This document shows, piece after piece, positions 42,966-51,032 of a DNA stretch of 64,000 nt. How positions within the stretch are numbered: the first letter of the stretch is position 1; each line of letters begins with the position of its first letter. The notes beneath the pieces are model-generated. The model worked only from the letters and a program-made list of their open reading frames with translations. It was not told where the DNA came from and ran no database searches. Source of the stretch: Candidatus Caccopulliclostridium gallistercoris. Its GTDB lineage: Bacteria > Bacillota > Clostridia > Christensenellales > UBA1242. Location of the stretch: assembly GCA_018713725.1 (NCBI GenBank), contig DVOJ01000006.1, forward strand, positions 1 to 64,000. Direction: 5' to 3'. Made by a program: the position numbers and the translations under genes.

Positions 42966-43093
42966 ATTTTCTTCGAAGCTCTTACTTTCGTCATCCTGAG
43001 CGGAAGAAAAAATGTTAAAGACGGCTTTTGCTAGACGTTTAGGTTATTATTTTTTAATAAAAGCAATTATGTAGTCGAACGGATCTCCGTCGG
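42963..43093 (+). repeat. Right inverted arm of the GIY-YIG element (family A)
   Basis: The complement of the left arm, with about seven differences. Long solo copies in this orientation lie at about 14708-14818, 18043-18150 and 45245-45345. Confidence 0.85.
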
Positions 43094-43118
43094 GCTGACA
43101 AAAATTTAATTAAAAATA

Positions 43119-43222
43119 GGGGTCCCCAAAAATACTTTGATTTTTGGGGAAAGGAAAAGCCGCGGAGTGATATGCGCAGTTACGATAGTAACTCGCCTAG
43201 CGAAGCGTGCTTTGACGCGTCG
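43119..43222 (+). repeat. Family C repeat
   Basis: GGGGTCCCCAAAAATAC with ATTTTTGGGG, then AAAGGAAAAGCCGCGGAG and AGTTAC/GTAACT, ending GCTTTGACGCGTCGAACGG. Nearly the same as 424-518 and 56221-56330. It lies 26 bases outside the right arm of the GIY-YIG element. Confidence 0.75.
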
Positions 43223-43586
43223 AACGGATCTCCGCCAAGGCTGGCGAAGAGTTAAAGAAAAAATAAAGATTTCTGCCAAAGCAGACAAAATATTATTAAT
43301 TTATATTTCATTATTTTTTATTAATTAAATACCCCTTAAATATTAAAAAAAATCGCGTGTAAAATTTACACGCGAAATGCCTTAAACCCTTTTAATTATT
43401 AATAAAAACACGCGTGTGAAATTCACATGTTTTTGTTAATTTATAGTAATTTTTTGTTAATAATTATTATTTTTAATTCTTGTAATTTTTTTTATTTTAA
43501 ATTCTTCTTGTATTTTATAAATGTTTTATGCTATATTATATTAAACGTGTGAAAATCACACGCGCGGCTTCTTTTTTACAATAGGC
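43223..43586. other. AT-rich gap with three CGTGTGAAATTCACACG-type palindromes
   Basis: Palindromes near 43352-43377 (CGCGTGTAAAATTTACACGCG), 43409-43430 and 43545-43566, set in T-rich DNA. A matching hairpin (CGCGTGTGAATTTCACACGCG) lies at 53464. They may be terminators or protein-binding sites. No gene. Confidence 0.5.
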
Positions 43587-43615
43587 TTGACGAATTTTGT
43601 AAAAAATAGTATTAT
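43587..43615 (+). promoter_or_regulatory. Promoter of the Spo0A-C-like gene
   Basis: TTGACG (43587-43592), 17-base spacer, TATTAT (43610-43615). Confidence 0.6.
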
Positions 43616-43653
43616 CTTTACTGGAAACAAAGGGGTACGTTAAAAGGGGATTT

Positions 43654-43998
43654 ATGAATAAGGAAAAATTTAATGAAGAACAATTAGATTATTTGAACAA
43701 ACTTCTAGACGAACGCGGCTTAAACGTTAAATGGATAGGCAGACAGTATCTTGTAAATGTTGTGGAACTTGTGTTTTTTAATAGTAACTTAATGTTATCT
43801 TTTAATACAAAGGTATTTCCGGAAGTGGCAAAAATTTATGGCACAAAGGACATCAACGTGGAAAAGAGCGTTAGAAACGCAATTTTAAAATCTGAATACA
43901 AAAAGAATAACTACACCACAACAAAAATGTTCGTAATGGATTTAGTTCAAAAATTAAAATTATTTTCTCTTAATGGCTTAGCCGAGTTGACAAATTAA
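43654..43998 (+). CDS. Divergent Spo0A C-terminal-domain-like protein
   Basis: 114 residues, with AAAAGGGGATTT before the ATG. The pattern VFPEVAKIYGTKDINVEKSVRNAI (residues about 54-77) aligns by eye with LYPSIAEKFETSASKVERAIRHAI of the full Spo0A at 56753. The preceding GLNVKWIGRQYLVNVVELV aligns with GIPAHIKGYQFLREAIKMA. So the whole Spo0A-C six-helix domain seems present, without a receiver domain and with the recognition helix changed. It would be a DNA-binding protein outside the usual phosphorelay. It lies alone, 44 bases before the yqeY-like gene. Confidence 0.65.
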   Translation: MNKEKFNEEQLDYLNKLLDERGLNVKWIGRQYLVNVVELVFFNSNLMLSFNTKVFPEVAKIYGTKDINVEKSVRNAILKSEYKKNNYTTTKMFVMDLVQKLKLFSLNGLAELTN

Positions 43999-44042
43999 AT
44001 TGCACTAGATATAATTTCTTAAAACAAGTTTAAGGAGATGTT

Positions 44043-44468
44043 ATGATAGTTGAGGAAATAAAGAAGGCAAACGTTCAAGCGCTTAAAGATAAAAACGTGG
44101 TTTTAAGAAATATTTATAGCGTTGTGCTAAATAAAATTATGCTCGAAAGCATTAAAAAGAGAGAGAAGGGCGAAGAAATAACCGACCCTGACGTTGTTCA
44201 AATTCTTCAAAAGACAATTAAAGAGCTTACGGAAGAAAAGGAAAACTATTTAAAGGTTTCAAACACGGTTGAAGCCGGAAACATAGACGTTCAAATAGAC
44301 TGCCTTAAAGGCTATCTTCCAGAGATGCTATCCGAAGAGAAGATTAAGGAGATAATTTTAGGGCTTGAAGACAAGAGCATTGGCTCTGTTATGAAATTCT
44401 TCAAACAAGAATACAACGGCAAGTGCGACATGAACACAGTTAGAAACGTGCTTGCAAATTTAAAATGA
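44043..44468 (+). CDS. YqeY/GatB C-terminal-like protein
   Basis: 141 residues. The helical YqeY fold is related to the tail domain of GatB that recognises tRNA in amidotransferases. Family features are the alternating Lys/Glu helices, the ITDPDVVQILQKTIKELTEE block and the C-terminal NTVRNVLA helix. AAGGAGATGTT precedes the ATG. The last codons overlap the next gene (ATGA). Function in vivo is not established; tRNA-related chaperone or amidotransferase roles are suggested for the family. Confidence 0.88.
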   Translation: MIVEEIKKANVQALKDKNVVLRNIYSVVLNKIMLESIKKREKGEEITDPDVVQILQKTIKELTEEKENYLKVSNTVEAGNIDVQIDCLKGYLPEMLSEEKIKEIILGLEDKSIGSVMKFFKQEYNGKCDMNTVRNVLANLK

Positions 44469-45163
44469 AAATTTATGCTATATCCGACCTTCACTTGTCC
44501 TTTGGCTCCAACAAGCCAATGGACGTTTTTGGCGAGCAATGGAAGGACTATCTTTTAATTATAAAGGCGGATTGGCAAGAAAGGGTGAAGCCGGAAGACG
44601 TAGTGCTTGTGGCGGGCGATATTAGCTGGGCTATGCGCCTTGAAGACACGGAAGAAGATTTCAAATTTTTAGGCTCGCTAAACGGGCATATTTACATGAT
44701 TAAGGGTAATCACGACTATTGGTGGAACGGAATATCGTCCGTTAGGAAGGTGTTACCTGAAAATGTTACAGCAATTCAAAATGACGCCTTTAAAGCAGGA
44801 GACTACATTATTTGCGGCACTAGGGGTTGGGTTGTGCCAGAAACACCAAATGCCGGCAGCGAAGAAGATAAAAAGATATACGCGCGCGAGCAGATTAGGC
44901 TAGAACTTACGTTAAAGAGCGCGAAAGCACTTCAAAAAAATGGCGAAAAAATTATTTGTATGATGCACTATCCGCCAACGAACAGCGCATGGGACGATAG
45001 CGGCTTTACAAAGCTTTTTGAAGAGTACGGCGTGCAAGCCGTGGTGTACGGGCATTTGCACGGAAAGTATGTGAATAGAGAAAAGGTAAAAGAGAAAAAT
45101 GGTATAAAGTACTACTTAACGTCCTGCGACCAAGTGGGGAATAAGTTAGTGGAGATTGAATAG
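44465..45163 (+). CDS. Metallophosphoesterase
   Basis: 232 residues. The calcineurin-like five-motif set is complete: ISDLHLS (5-11), GDISWA (52-57), GNHDYWW, MHYPP and YGHLHG. The metal-binding Asp, His and Asn residues are all in place. It is cytosolic, with no signal peptide. Substrate unknown; related proteins hydrolyse phosphodiesters or phosphoproteins. The ATGA overlap with the YqeY-like gene indicates coupled translation. Repeat DNA of family A follows, with no clear terminator. Confidence 0.92.
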   Translation: MKIYAISDLHLSFGSNKPMDVFGEQWKDYLLIIKADWQERVKPEDVVLVAGDISWAMRLEDTEEDFKFLGSLNGHIYMIKGNHDYWWNGISSVRKVLPENVTAIQNDAFKAGDYIICGTRGWVVPETPNAGSEEDKKIYAREQIRLELTLKSAKALQKNGEKIICMMHYPPTNSAWDDSGFTKLFEEYGVQAVVYGHLHGKYVNREKVKEKNGIKYYLTSCDQVGNKLVEIE

Positions 45164-45669
45164 AAAAAATTAGACTGTGTCTCGCGTCATAGCGGAGTAA
45201 AGTTTACGAAGAGTCTTCGAAGACTCTTGCAACGCCTAACCTTACTCTCGTCATCCTGAGCGAAAGGAAAGATGTTAAATGTGGATTTTGCTAGATGGTT
45301 TGCTTGAATTTGTAGCTTAGTTTATATGCAGTCGAATGGATCTTGGTACTTATGTTAACTTTTCTTTTATGGCTTGCAGAGTTTTTAAAGTTTTCATTTT
45401 GTTAGGTTTAGCTTTACAAACTCTACGAACCATAATTATAAAAAAACTGCAACAGCAGGATCCTTCGACTCCGCTCAGGATGACGAAAGCGGGGCGCTGG
45501 GGTTTAATGATAGTGGAGTAAGGCTAACGCAATAGCCTTCGAAGGCAAGCGAGCGTAGCACGGTGCTGACAGAGCAATCACAAGAGCCTTCGCGGGTAAG
45601 AGGCATAGCCTTCATTAATAAAAACATAAATTTTACGACAAGATTACTAAACATTTATGGCATCTTTCC
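45164..45669. repeat. Family A repeat cluster
   Basis: A long arm in plus orientation (about 45245-45345) has CGTCATCCTGAGCGAAAG, TTGCTAGATGG and GCAGTCGAATGGATC. A short-form copy at about 45469-45497 reads GATCCTTCGACTCCGCTCAG and GATGACG. TCTTCGAAGACTCTTGCAACG-type palindromes flank both. The ~120 bases between them hold no gene. Confidence 0.65.
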
Positions 45670-45698
45670 TTGATATTTTAATATATTTTTGTTAAAAT
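45670..45698 (+). promoter_or_regulatory. Promoter of the giant CvpA-like gene
   Basis: TTGATA (45670-45675), 17-base spacer, TAAAAT (45693-45698), followed by AAAGGAG and the ATG. Confidence 0.65.
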
Positions 45699-45716
45699 AA
45701 CCGAAAGGAGATTTTT

Positions 45717-48700
45717 ATGAGCGCTGGGCTTATCACTTTAATTGCAAATTTAGTTCTTTTGTTCTTCGTTTTAATGGGCTTTTTAGACGGACTTAGAAAA
45801 GGCTTAAAAAAACAAGCACTTTGGCTTGCCTTCTTTACGGGCGCAATTGTGCTTGCCTTTATCTTTACTCCGCTTATCACAAACGGAATAATTGATATTA
45901 GCTTTAATATCGACGGGCAAAATCAGTCTCTTCGCGATATGATTGTAAACATGATAACGCAGCAGGAAATTGTTGGCGGCTTGTACCAAGAAGGTTCGTC
46001 ATTTGCCGGCATTGTGGATAACTTTCCTGTTATGGTAGCAAACCTTGTAGTGTTTGTGCTAGCACTCTACGTTTTCCTATTCTTAATGTGGATAGCTTAC
46101 CTTATTGTTGCTGCCATTGTGTTTAGAAAGAAGAAAAGCTTAAATGGCAAGGTGTACACAATTAAAGAAGGTCAAGCGGTGGAGCTTATAGATAAAAAAC
46201 CTAAAAAATATAGGCTTTGGGGCGCGCTTATTGGAATAGTTCCGGGCTTTCTTCTCTGCTTCTTTACACTTCTTCCAGTTTCTGGTTTAGTTGGAATTTA
46301 CACGGACGCGTCAAACGCCCAAGTGGTGTATGCAGAAGATAGCGAAACGGCTGTTCAAAAATTGCTTAACGAGTATATCCCAGAAGAGTACAGAGCGTAC
46401 ATCGATGCCTATAATGGCACAATTATAAACGTAGTGGGCGGCGCTATCGGCTTCGACGACTTCTGTTTTAACGGCCTTGCGTCTATGAATGTGAACGGCA
46501 GCAAGATTGTTTTAAGAAATGAAATAGTAACCTTTGCCGAAGTGTACGATTCCGTGGAATTTTTAACCACGCTAGACTTTGAAAACATGGATTGGAAAAC
46601 GTTAAACTTCACAAGGCTTAATAAGGCGGTGGATTTAATATTTGAATCCGAGTTATTTAGAAGTTTAAGCGCAGAAGTTATTCCTTATGCCTTAGATTAT
46701 ATAGAAACTAGCGACGTGTTAGACGGCACAGAATATAAAAGCCAAATTTTAGAACTTACAAACGCGCTTAAAGTTGGCTTTGGCGACAAGGTGGAAGCCG
46801 AAGTTTTAAAAACAGACTTTAAAAGCATTTTAAGCGTTTTTGAAACCATGTGCGAAAGCGGAATTATGGACGAACTTACGGCGGATACAATTGAACTAGA
46901 CGTGGTTTTAGATACTTTAATTGCGGAAAACAATAAAAATCTAAATGATATATTAAATAATTTCTTCCAATCTAACGTAGTTAAAAGCTTGCTTGTGGGC
47001 GCTATAAATATTGGCTTAGACGCCTTTGAAGACACCTTGCCACAAGGCACAAATCTAGATAGGGTAGACGTAAGCAAAGTGGAGTGGTCTACGTTTAGAA
47101 ATGAGATTAACACCATAGTAAATAGCGGTGTTGAAGTGTATAAAGTTTTAAAGGACTCCGAGTACAGTATAGACCAAATTTCCGCGGACTTAAAACTTGT
47201 ATATGAATTAAATTATCAAAATCTAGTTACGCAAGCCTTCAAAATTTTGGACACAGCTAGCACAACTACAATATTTAAAAATACGGTAAACGGCACGAAT
47301 ATCTACGATAACCTTTTAAATGCCGCAAGAGATACCGAACTTGGCACATATTTAAACGTGGACGCCTTGAAGAGCGACAAGAACTTCTCTTGGAACGAGC
47401 TCACGCAGCCAGTTGTGAACCTTTTAAGAGAAACTGAGCCTATTGTGCGTCAGACGGCGGAATTTAGCACGCTTAACTACACAAGTTTAAAGGCGAGCGT
47501 AACCGCGCTGTTCGATTCTAATTTATTCGACGCGGTTAATATGAACGTTTTAGATAAGTTCTCCGATTCCTTTGCTAGCATTGAAGACCAAGACGTAAAA
47601 AATCTTCTAGACGGCATAGTAAGCGACATGAAAGAAAAGGACAGCTTTACCGAGCTTGAAGCAGACGTTATGAGCCTTCTAGACGTGTTCGAAATTTGCG
47701 GAATGGCGGAGCTTTTAGACCAAATGGTAGACGGCAACGTGAACTTTGCCACTGTTGTTAGGAACTTAGGCGAAGAAGTTTCCGGCAAAAAGCAGTACGA
47801 AAGTTTAATTGAAAGCTTCCTATCTTCTCCAATTCTTAAAAACACCTTTATTAGTGCTATGAACGTAGTTGTAGGCGTGGTAGAAGACGGACTTGAAATT
47901 ACTTTAAATAGAATTGAGCCTAAGACGCAAGATTGGAGCGGTTGGGAGAACTTAGAAAGCGGCGTTAAGACAATGTTTGGCGAACTAAGCGAAGTTGTTT
48001 TAGCCTACGAAGGCGAAGAGCTGGTGTTTGATATAACAATGCTAGACGAAAACTTTATCTCTTGCATAGACAACTTTGGCGGCGCGCTAGACGCCTTTGC
48101 AACGCTTCCAGTTTGGAGCTATGAAGGTGGAAATATTTACGACGACATAATTATAGCCCTAGAAAACAAGGAAGGCTTAGGCGAGTTTATAAACTTCGGC
48201 GCAGCTAAACTTGAAAACTTCGTGGGCGGCGAATTTTGGAGCATAGAATTAAACGCTTACAAAACCTCACTTGAAAGGCTTATTAGCAAAACTATAACGC
48301 TTGACGGCGAAGAAAAGAACCTTTTAACAGCCATATTAGACGGCGGCGACATTACGGAAATTGTTAAGACGTTCACCACGGAAGACACGGACGTAACTAA
48401 CGATGTGGACACAATTATGAAGCCGATATTAGAGCGACAGCTCTTTAAAAAGCTAGCCATAATGGTGTTAGACGAACTTAACTTCCAGGTTGAAAAGATA
48501 ACCAACGAGAGCGTTACAGAAGACACATCCACACTTACAAAAATACCTTTTGAAACGGATTTAGCTGCACAAAGCACGGACATTTTAACAGTTATTAAGG
48601 AAGCTATTAAGGCTATAACGCTAGAAAATCCGGAAATTTCAGATTATAGACCGCTTCTAAACGCATTAAAAACAAACGCTGAAAACACCTACAACGGCTC

Positions 48701-49097
48701 TGACGGCGTGTTCAAACAAGTGTATGGCTTACTTGAAGCTTACGTAAATAGCGAAGTTAAGGGCACAATTGCAGACAACTTTGGGCTAAGCCAAGATATT
48801 TTAGACGGCATTGGCGACGTTCCGCTAGACACGCTTTTAGACGTTGCGGAAACGGCTACGGACGTTTTGGATAAAATTTCAAACGGCAACGTTACGGCGG
48901 ACGACGTAAATAGTTTAGTAGACGAACTTACGGGTTCTGACTTAGAAGAGATTGTAACCACAATTGCAGACAACGGCGGCGTTTTAGATAATATTCCGGA
49001 AGAAGTGAAATCTGACGTTAGCGGATATATTGAAAATACGCAAATAGACCAGGGCTTAAAGGACAAAATTTCACAAATTCTTGGAATTGGAGCTTAA
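45717..49097 (+). CDS. Giant membrane protein with a CvpA-like N-terminus
   Basis: 1126 residues. The first ~190 resemble CvpA: a segment at about 5-24, the FLDGLRKGLKKQALWL turn, and further segments near 35-52, 105-135 and 165-190. After that comes an acidic region of more than 900 residues with no membrane segment, presumably outside the cell. It contains an internal duplication. A block around residue 370 (LSVFETMCESGIMDEL ... SNVVKSLLVGAINIGLDAFED) recurs about 282 residues later (LLDVFEICGMAELL ... SSPILKNTFISAMNVVVGVVED). I know no described function. GGAG precedes the ATG; rsmH starts 1 base after the stop. A separate normal CvpA is at 32592. Confidence 0.75.
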   Translation: MSAGLITLIANLVLLFFVLMGFLDGLRKGLKKQALWLAFFTGAIVLAFIFTPLITNGIIDISFNIDGQNQSLRDMIVNMITQQEIVGGLYQEGSSFAGIVDNFPVMVANLVVFVLALYVFLFLMWIAYLIVAAIVFRKKKSLNGKVYTIKEGQAVELIDKKPKKYRLWGALIGIVPGFLLCFFTLLPVSGLVGIYTDASNAQVVYAEDSETAVQKLLNEYIPEEYRAYIDAYNGTIINVVGGAIGFDDFCFNGLASMNVNGSKIVLRNEIVTFAEVYDSVEFLTTLDFENMDWKTLNFTRLNKAVDLIFESELFRSLSAEVIPYALDYIETSDVLDGTEYKSQILELTNALKVGFGDKVEAEVLKTDFKSILSVFETMCESGIMDELTADTIELDVVLDTLIAENNKNLNDILNNFFQSNVVKSLLVGAINIGLDAFEDTLPQGTNLDRVDVSKVEWSTFRNEINTIVNSGVEVYKVLKDSEYSIDQISADLKLVYELNYQNLVTQAFKILDTASTTTIFKNTVNGTNIYDNLLNAARDTELGTYLNVDALKSDKNFSWNELTQPVVNLLRETEPIVRQTAEFSTLNYTSLKASVTALFDSNLFDAVNMNVLDKFSDSFASIEDQDVKNLLDGIVSDMKEKDSFTELEADVMSLLDVFEICGMAELLDQMVDGNVNFATVVRNLGEEVSGKKQYESLIESFLSSPILKNTFISAMNVVVGVVEDGLEITLNRIEPKTQDWSGWENLESGVKTMFGELSEVVLAYEGEELVFDITMLDENFISCIDNFGGALDAFATLPVWSYEGGNIYDDIIIALENKEGLGEFINFGAAKLENFVGGEFWSIELNAYKTSLERLISKTITLDGEEKNLLTAILDGGDITEIVKTFTTEDTDVTNDVDTIMKPILERQLFKKLAIMVLDELNFQVEKITNESVTEDTSTLTKIPFETDLAAQSTDILTVIKEAIKAITLENPEISDYRPLLNALKTNAENTYNGSDGVFKQVYGLLEAYVNSEVKGTIADNFGLSQDILDGIGDVPLDTLLDVAETATDVLDKISNGNVTADDVNSLVDELTGSDLEEIVTTIADNGGVLDNIPEEVKSDVSGYIENTQIDQGLKDKISQILGIGA

Positions 49098-49098
49098 A

Positions 49099-50031
49099 AT
49101 GGAGTTTTACCATAATCCAATAATGTTAAAGGAAGTACTGGAAGGGTTGAATATAAACCCTTCTGGTATTTATTTAGATTGCACGTTGGGCGGCGCTGGG
49201 CATAGCGAAGAAATATTAAAACATTTAAATGCGCACGGACTTTTGATTGGTATAGATAAGGACGACGACGCCATAGCTTACAGCTCGCAAAGGTTAAAGG
49301 GCTATAATAATAAGCTTATAGTAAAAGCGGACTTTAAAGACGTAAAGCGCGTTTTGGACGAGCACAATATAGGCTCAATTGACGGCGCACTAATAGACCT
49401 AGGTATAAGCTCGCACCAAATAGACGACGGCGAGCGCGGCTTTTCCTTTCTTAGAGAAGGAAGGTTAGACATGAGAATGGACAAGACGCAAGAGCTCTCC
49501 GCCTACGAAGTTGTGAACTACTATCCGGAAGATAGGCTTGTAAAAATTTTATACGAATACGGCGAAGAGAGCTTTGCTAAGGCTATTGTTAGAAAAATTG
49601 TGGAGCAAAGAAAAGTTAAGCCCATAGAAACCACGCTAGAATTAAAGGATATAATAGAAAGCGCGCTGCCTAAAAAGGTAATATACAAGAGCGGCGGCGC
49701 TAGTAAAAAGACCTTTCAAGCCATCCGCATAGAAGTGAACGGCGAGCTTGACAGGCTAGATAGCACGCTTGAATATTTAATATCCAAATTAAAGAGCGGC
49801 GGAAGACTAGCCGTGCTAAGTTTCCACTCGCTTGAAGATAGAATAGTGAAGCGTGTGTTTAAAACGGAGAGCACGGACTGCCTTTGCCCAAGCGGTGTGC
49901 CGATATGTGTATGTGGGCACAAAAAGAGCATTCGCTTAATAAACAAAAAGCCGATAATAGCCAGTGCGGAAGAAGTGAAACAAAACCCAAGGTCCGCGCC
50001 CGCAAAACTAAGGGTAGTGGAGAAAATATAA
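49099..50031 (+). CDS. rsmH: 16S rRNA m4C1402 methyltransferase RsmH
   Basis: 310 residues. It methylates N4 of C1402 in the 30S P site. The start FYHNPIMLKEVLEGL and the SAM motif LDCTLGGAGHSEEIL (about residues 22-36) are typical. So are GALIDLGISSHQID, ERGFSFLREGRLDMRMD and the C-terminal LAVLSFHSLEDRIVK. I start at the ATG at 49099, with GGAG upstream; six extra in-frame codons exist but overlap the preceding gene. The usual division-cluster neighbours (mraZ, ftsL, ftsI) are absent here. The stop codon is followed at once by the tail of a family D repeat. Confidence 0.96.
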   Translation: MEFYHNPIMLKEVLEGLNINPSGIYLDCTLGGAGHSEEILKHLNAHGLLIGIDKDDDAIAYSSQRLKGYNNKLIVKADFKDVKRVLDEHNIGSIDGALIDLGISSHQIDDGERGFSFLREGRLDMRMDKTQELSAYEVVNYYPEDRLVKILYEYGEESFAKAIVRKIVEQRKVKPIETTLELKDIIESALPKKVIYKSGGASKKTFQAIRIEVNGELDRLDSTLEYLISKLKSGGRLAVLSFHSLEDRIVKRVFKTESTDCLCPSGVPICVCGHKKSIRLINKKPIIASAEEVKQNPRSAPAKLRVVEKI

Positions 50032-50412
50032 GAAAAATTTCTGCACTTTTGGCGGGTTTTTACACACACCCGCGAAGGCTCTTGCAAAGGCATTGCTTCG
50101 TTGCAACGAAAAAGGGAACAGACCTTTTCCCGTCATTCTGAGAGACAATAAATATTCTTTTACTTCGGAGCGTTTACTTCGCTAGGGGAGTACCGACCAA
50201 GTTCCCAAGCGTAGCTGGAACTTGCGTTTGGTCGGTATTAAGAAAAATTTCAAACGTTAAAGGCGAGTGTTTGCGAATAGCAAACCCGCCTAAAGTGCAG
50301 AAATTTTTCTTGGAGTGGAGAAATCTCGGCTACTTATTTTATTAGAGTCTGGCTAGCTAAGAGAGTTTAAAGGTTCTTAACCGCAATTTTGATACTCAAT
50401 TAGAAATGTAGA
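50032..50412. repeat. Family D repeats after rsmH
   Basis: A truncated D tail (GAAAAATTTCTGCAC, TTTGGCGGG) begins at the base after the rsmH stop. A full inverted copy follows at about 50165-50310: ACTTCGCTAGGGGAG, the ACCGACCAAGTTCC/GGAAC...TTGGTCGGT stem and the tail to GCAGAAATTTTTC. No gene. Confidence 0.7.
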
Positions 50413-50561
50413 GTAGCATAAAAGTAAAGATTTTTGATATATTTTGACTTTAGCTGCTGACCAGTGTAGTTTTACACTGGGCGGTCAGCAAGTTTTGGCA
50501 AAAGATGCAAAAAGATTACTTTTAGGCGGGTGTCCTTGCCGCAAAATTTTATATTTTGCGG
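50413..50561 (-). repeat. Family E repeat, inverted uninterrupted copy
   Basis: The reverse complement of 4121-4270 with few differences, including both hairpins. It ends just before the MarR promoter. Confidence 0.8.
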
Positions 50562-50598
50562 CAATATTATCTTTTCTTTCTCTTTTTTCAAAGAACCT

Positions 50599-50627
50599 TT
50601 GACTTAAAAATTTTTATTATATATAAT
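50599..50627 (+). promoter_or_regulatory. Consensus promoter giving a probable leaderless mRNA
   Basis: TTGACT (50599-50604), 17-base spacer, TATAAT (50622-50627), then 6 bases to the ATG at 50634. No ribosome binding site. Confidence 0.8.
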
Positions 50628-50633
50628 ATACTC

Positions 50634-51005
50634 ATGACTGAACCTGAGAAACTATTTGAATTATATACACTAGCTGACACTCTATGTAGTCAGCCTTCTT
50701 ATGATATGAATTTAAGCACTTTAAAACTATTGTTTATGATAAAAAAATACTCGCCAGCATCTGCAAGTTTACTATTAAGTAAGCTTGGGCTTATTAAAAC
50801 AAACCTTTCCGCCAGTTGCCTAAAACTTGAAACGGAAGGCTATATTATATCTAAAAGGGGAAAGGAAGACAAACGCTCAAGGGTCTACACAATTACGGAA
50901 AAGGGCGAACATGCGCTTAATGCGTACTTTAATTTACTTTCAAAGCTCGTGCGTGAAGACGTGTTCGTGGATAGGGCGCTTGAAGTTTTAAACAAAAAGG
51001 TTTAA
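50634..51005 (+). CDS. MarR-family winged-helix regulator
   Basis: 123 residues. A winged helix spans about residues 20-95: SASLLLSKLGLIKTNLSASC (recognition region), KLETEGYIISKRGKEDKRSRVYTITEKG (wing, with the Asp-Lys-Arg-Ser motif of MarR). The terminal helix would dimerise. Ligand and target are unknown. The start at 50634 is set by a promoter ending 6 bases before it; the longer open frame runs through that promoter and a family E repeat. cysS follows after 27 bases with its own ribosome binding site and may be cotranscribed. Confidence 0.85.
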   Translation: MTEPEKLFELYTLADTLCSQPSYDMNLSTLKLLFMIKKYSPASASLLLSKLGLIKTNLSASCLKLETEGYIISKRGKEDKRSRVYTITEKGEHALNAYFNLLSKLVREDVFVDRALEVLNKKV

Positions 51006-51032
51006 ACTAGAATAAATAATCAAGGAAATATT

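Larger units (their letters stand above)
42496..43093. mobile_element. GIY-YIG gene between long inverted repeats
   Basis: The left arm (42496-42627) and right arm (42963-43093) are about 131 bp each. They are inverted copies differing at about seven positions (one a single-base indel). Outer ends read CCGACGGAGATCCGTTCGACT and inner ends CTTCGAAGAAA. Between them lies only a promoter and one small nuclease gene, whose stop codon is the first base triplet of the right arm. Solo or shortened arms are scattered over the window. I see no transposase. The layout suggests an autonomous element; mobility is inferred. Confidence 0.65.
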
